Shown here: positions 62,750 to 64,000 of the stretch, piece after piece
How the letters are laid out: each line of letters starts with the position of its first letter
How positions within the stretch are numbered: the first letter of the stretch is position 1
NCBI GenBank assembly: GCA_020637775.1
Contig: JACKJV010000009.1
Location: forward strand, 1-64,000
Length of the DNA: 64,000 bases
Direction of reading: 5' to 3'
Source of the DNA: Brucellaceae bacterium
GTDB taxonomy: Bacteria > Pseudomonadota > Alphaproteobacteria > Rhizobiales > Rhizobiaceae
Made by a program: the position numbers and the translations under genes
The notes under the pieces: generated by a model
The model's input: only the letters and a program-made list of their open reading frames with translations
The model's database searches: none
Told to the model about the DNA's origin: nothing

Positions 62750-63661
62750 ATGCCGCTTGCCATGAACAGGGACGTTTTCATCACATGTGCCGTCACGGGC
62801 TCGGGCGCCACACAGGACCGCTCACCGCATGTGCCGCGTTCGCCGGAACAGATCGCCGCCAGCGCCATCGATGCGGCCAAGGCCGGTGCGGCGATCGTGC
62901 ATTGCCATGTGCGCGATCCGGAAAGCGGCGCGCCGTCACGCCGTGGCGATCTCTACCGCGAGGTGACCGAACGCATACGTGCGGCGGATGTCGACGTCGT
63001 GCTGAACCTGACCGCCGGCATGGGCGGCGACATCGTTTTCGGCTCCACCGAAGCGCCGTTTCCGGTCAACGAAGCGGGAACCGACATGATCGGCGCTGGC
63101 GCGCGCGTGGCGCATGTGGCCGACTGCCTGCCGGAAATCTGCACGCTGGATTGCGGCACGATGAATTTCGCCGAAGCCGACTATGTGATGACCAACACGC
63201 CGGGCATGTTGCGCGCCATGGGTGCCATGATGACGGAACTGGGCGTGAAGCCGGAAATCGAGGCTTTCGACACGGGCCATCTCTGGTTCGCCAGGCAACT
63301 GGTCGCGGAAGGAACGCTGGCGTCGCCCGCCCTGGTGCAACTGTGCATGGGCGTGCCCTGGGGGGCGCCGAACGATCTCAACACGTTCATGGCCATGGTC
63401 AATGCGGTGCCGGACGACTGGGCATGGTCGGCCTTCAGCCTGGGCCGCGACCAGATGGCCTATGTGGCGGCGGCGGTTCTGGCGGGTGGCAATGTGCGCG
63501 TCGGGCTGGAGGACAATCTGTGGCTGGAGAAGGGCGTGCTCGCCACCAATGCGCAATTGGTGGAGCGGGCGGTGACCATCGTGGAGAACATGGGGGCGAG
63601 GATCATGGGGCCGCAGGCCGTGCGTGAAAGACTGGGTCTTGTGAAGAGGGCACCGCGATGA
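62750..63661 (+). CDS. BKACE (3-keto-5-aminohexanoate cleavage) family enzyme
   Basis: A 303-residue TIM-barrel enzyme that condenses a beta-keto acid with acetyl-CoA to give acetoacetate and a new CoA ester. Family features: FITCAVTGSGATQDRSP, AAIVHCHVRDPESG with the zinc histidines, and GLEDNLWLEKGVLATNAQLV near the C-terminus. The next gene looks like carnitine dehydrogenase, so dehydrocarnitine cleavage to betainyl-CoA is the likely reaction (inference). ATG at 62750 has GGGAGG about 10 bases upstream; ATG at 62762 is an alternative. Confidence 0.92.
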   Translation: MPLAMNRDVFITCAVTGSGATQDRSPHVPRSPEQIAASAIDAAKAGAAIVHCHVRDPESGAPSRRGDLYREVTERIRAADVDVVLNLTAGMGGDIVFGSTEAPFPVNEAGTDMIGAGARVAHVADCLPEICTLDCGTMNFAEADYVMTNTPGMLRAMGAMMTELGVKPEIEAFDTGHLWFARQLVAEGTLASPALVQLCMGVPWGAPNDLNTFMAMVNAVPDDWAWSAFSLGRDQMAYVAAAVLAGGNVRVGLEDNLWLEKGVLATNAQLVERAVTIVENMGARIMGPQAVRERLGLVKRAPR

Positions 63662-64000
63662 CCGGAAAGGCGGCGATTGTCGGCGGCGGGGTTATCGGCG
63701 GCGGATGGGCCGCGCGCTTCCTGCTCAATGGCTGGGATGTGGCGGTTTTCGATCCCGATCCGCAGGCCGAACGCAAGATCGGCGCGGTCATGGCCCATGC
63801 GCGCGCCAGCCTGCCCGCGCTCTACGACAGCGCGCTGCCGCGGGAGGGACGTCTGTCTTTCCATTCAGCCCTTGCCGCCGCCGTGGAAGGCGCCGATTGG
63901 GTTCAGGAAAGCGTGCCGGAACGGCTTGATCTCAAGCACCGGATCCTGGCCGAGATCAAGGCCCATTGCCCGCCAGGCGCCATAACCGGGTCATCGACCT
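63658..64000 (+). CDS. 3-hydroxyacyl-CoA/L-carnitine dehydrogenase-like, cut by window end
   Basis: Only the first 114 residues are in the window. The NAD-binding motif AIVGGGVIGGGWAARFLLNG and DWVQESVPERLDLKHRILAEI belong to the 3-hydroxyacyl-CoA dehydrogenase family. The coupling to a BKACE gene (start overlaps its stop by 4 bases) points to L-carnitine dehydrogenase, which makes 3-dehydrocarnitine. The rest of the gene would decide. Confidence 0.85.
   Translation, partial: MTGKAAIVGGGVIGGGWAARFLLNGWDVAVFDPDPQAERKIGAVMAHARASLPALYDSALPREGRLSFHSALAAAVEGADWVQESVPERLDLKHRILAEIKAHCPPGAITGSST

Noticed and set aside
1..64000. CRISPR arrays, insertion sequences, integrases, prophage or secretion-system loci
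   Set aside because: Looked for and not seen. The only long repeats are within the two repeat-protein genes.

Overview
The window reads as a chromosomal stretch of a GC-rich alphaproteobacterium, most likely of the order Hyphomicrobiales (Rhizobiales). The evidence is gene content: an adenosylcobalamin-dependent ribonucleotide reductase as the only reductase seen, a Pit-type phosphate transporter with a Pho box, a Pat-type acyl-CoA ligase/acetyltransferase fusion, a ChrR-like cupin protein, a photolyase/CFA-type operon, and a BKACE/carnitine-dehydrogenase pair. Placement below order would need a protein or rRNA search. I see no insertion sequence, prophage, CRISPR array or rRNA operon.

Layout. 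1-5284: the 3' part of a giant repeat protein built from eight ~170-residue units and two LamG-like domains, arranged as one duplicated block (four units + LamG, twice). 5475-19414 (all minus strand): housekeeping genes nrdJ, pit, a Nudix hydrolase, gpt, an HDAC-like deacylase, pat, two tandem universal stress proteins and a CinA-type protein. 19586-21274: wrbA and an alpha/beta hydrolase. 21372-21663: a tRNA-Leu(UAA) gene on the minus strand split by a 207-nt group I intron of the cyanobacterial/chloroplast trnL type. 21997-26444: two convergent predicted surface or secreted proteins, one with about 16 ELWxxDGT-type repeats behind DUF4214-like segments.

27177-39527 is a catabolic island on the plus strand. 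A peptide-type ABC transporter (Tat-exported binding protein, two permeases, a fused double ATPase) ends at a strong terminator. It is followed by an MBL-fold protein, an FAD ring hydroxylase, a DUF2783 protein, hmgA and fahA, and then a VOC-family protein. Two promoters in the island, in front of the MBL-fold gene and in front of the VOC gene, carry a nearly identical 31-bp operator, so they probably share a regulator that is not encoded here. Maleylacetoacetate isomerase is absent.

39611-51789 holds transport and general metabolism: a lipoprotein esterase, TrkH, threonine dehydratase, Na/Pi symporter, two MFS carriers, two more alpha/beta hydrolases, an SDR and a ChrR-like protein whose zinc anti-sigma motif has lost its cysteines. 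52014-55644 is a tightly packed sulfur/thiol operon (cysteine synthase, AlaX editing protein, GFA protein, mercaptopyruvate sulfurtransferase, GNAT). Alanine dehydrogenase and a divergent Lrp/AsnC regulator follow. 57524-62495 (minus) is a translationally coupled photolyase / flavin amine-oxidase-like / DUF1365 / CFA-synthase-like operon with a possible ECF-type promoter. The window ends in a BKACE and carnitine-dehydrogenase-like pair.

The strongest regulatory signals are two NrdR boxes exactly 31 bp apart upstream of nrdJ, a Pho box upstream of pit, and the paired 31-bp operators of the homogentisate island. The observations most worth a second look are the intron-bearing tRNA-Leu, the shared operator, the duplicated repeat/LamG architecture and the degenerate ChrR.
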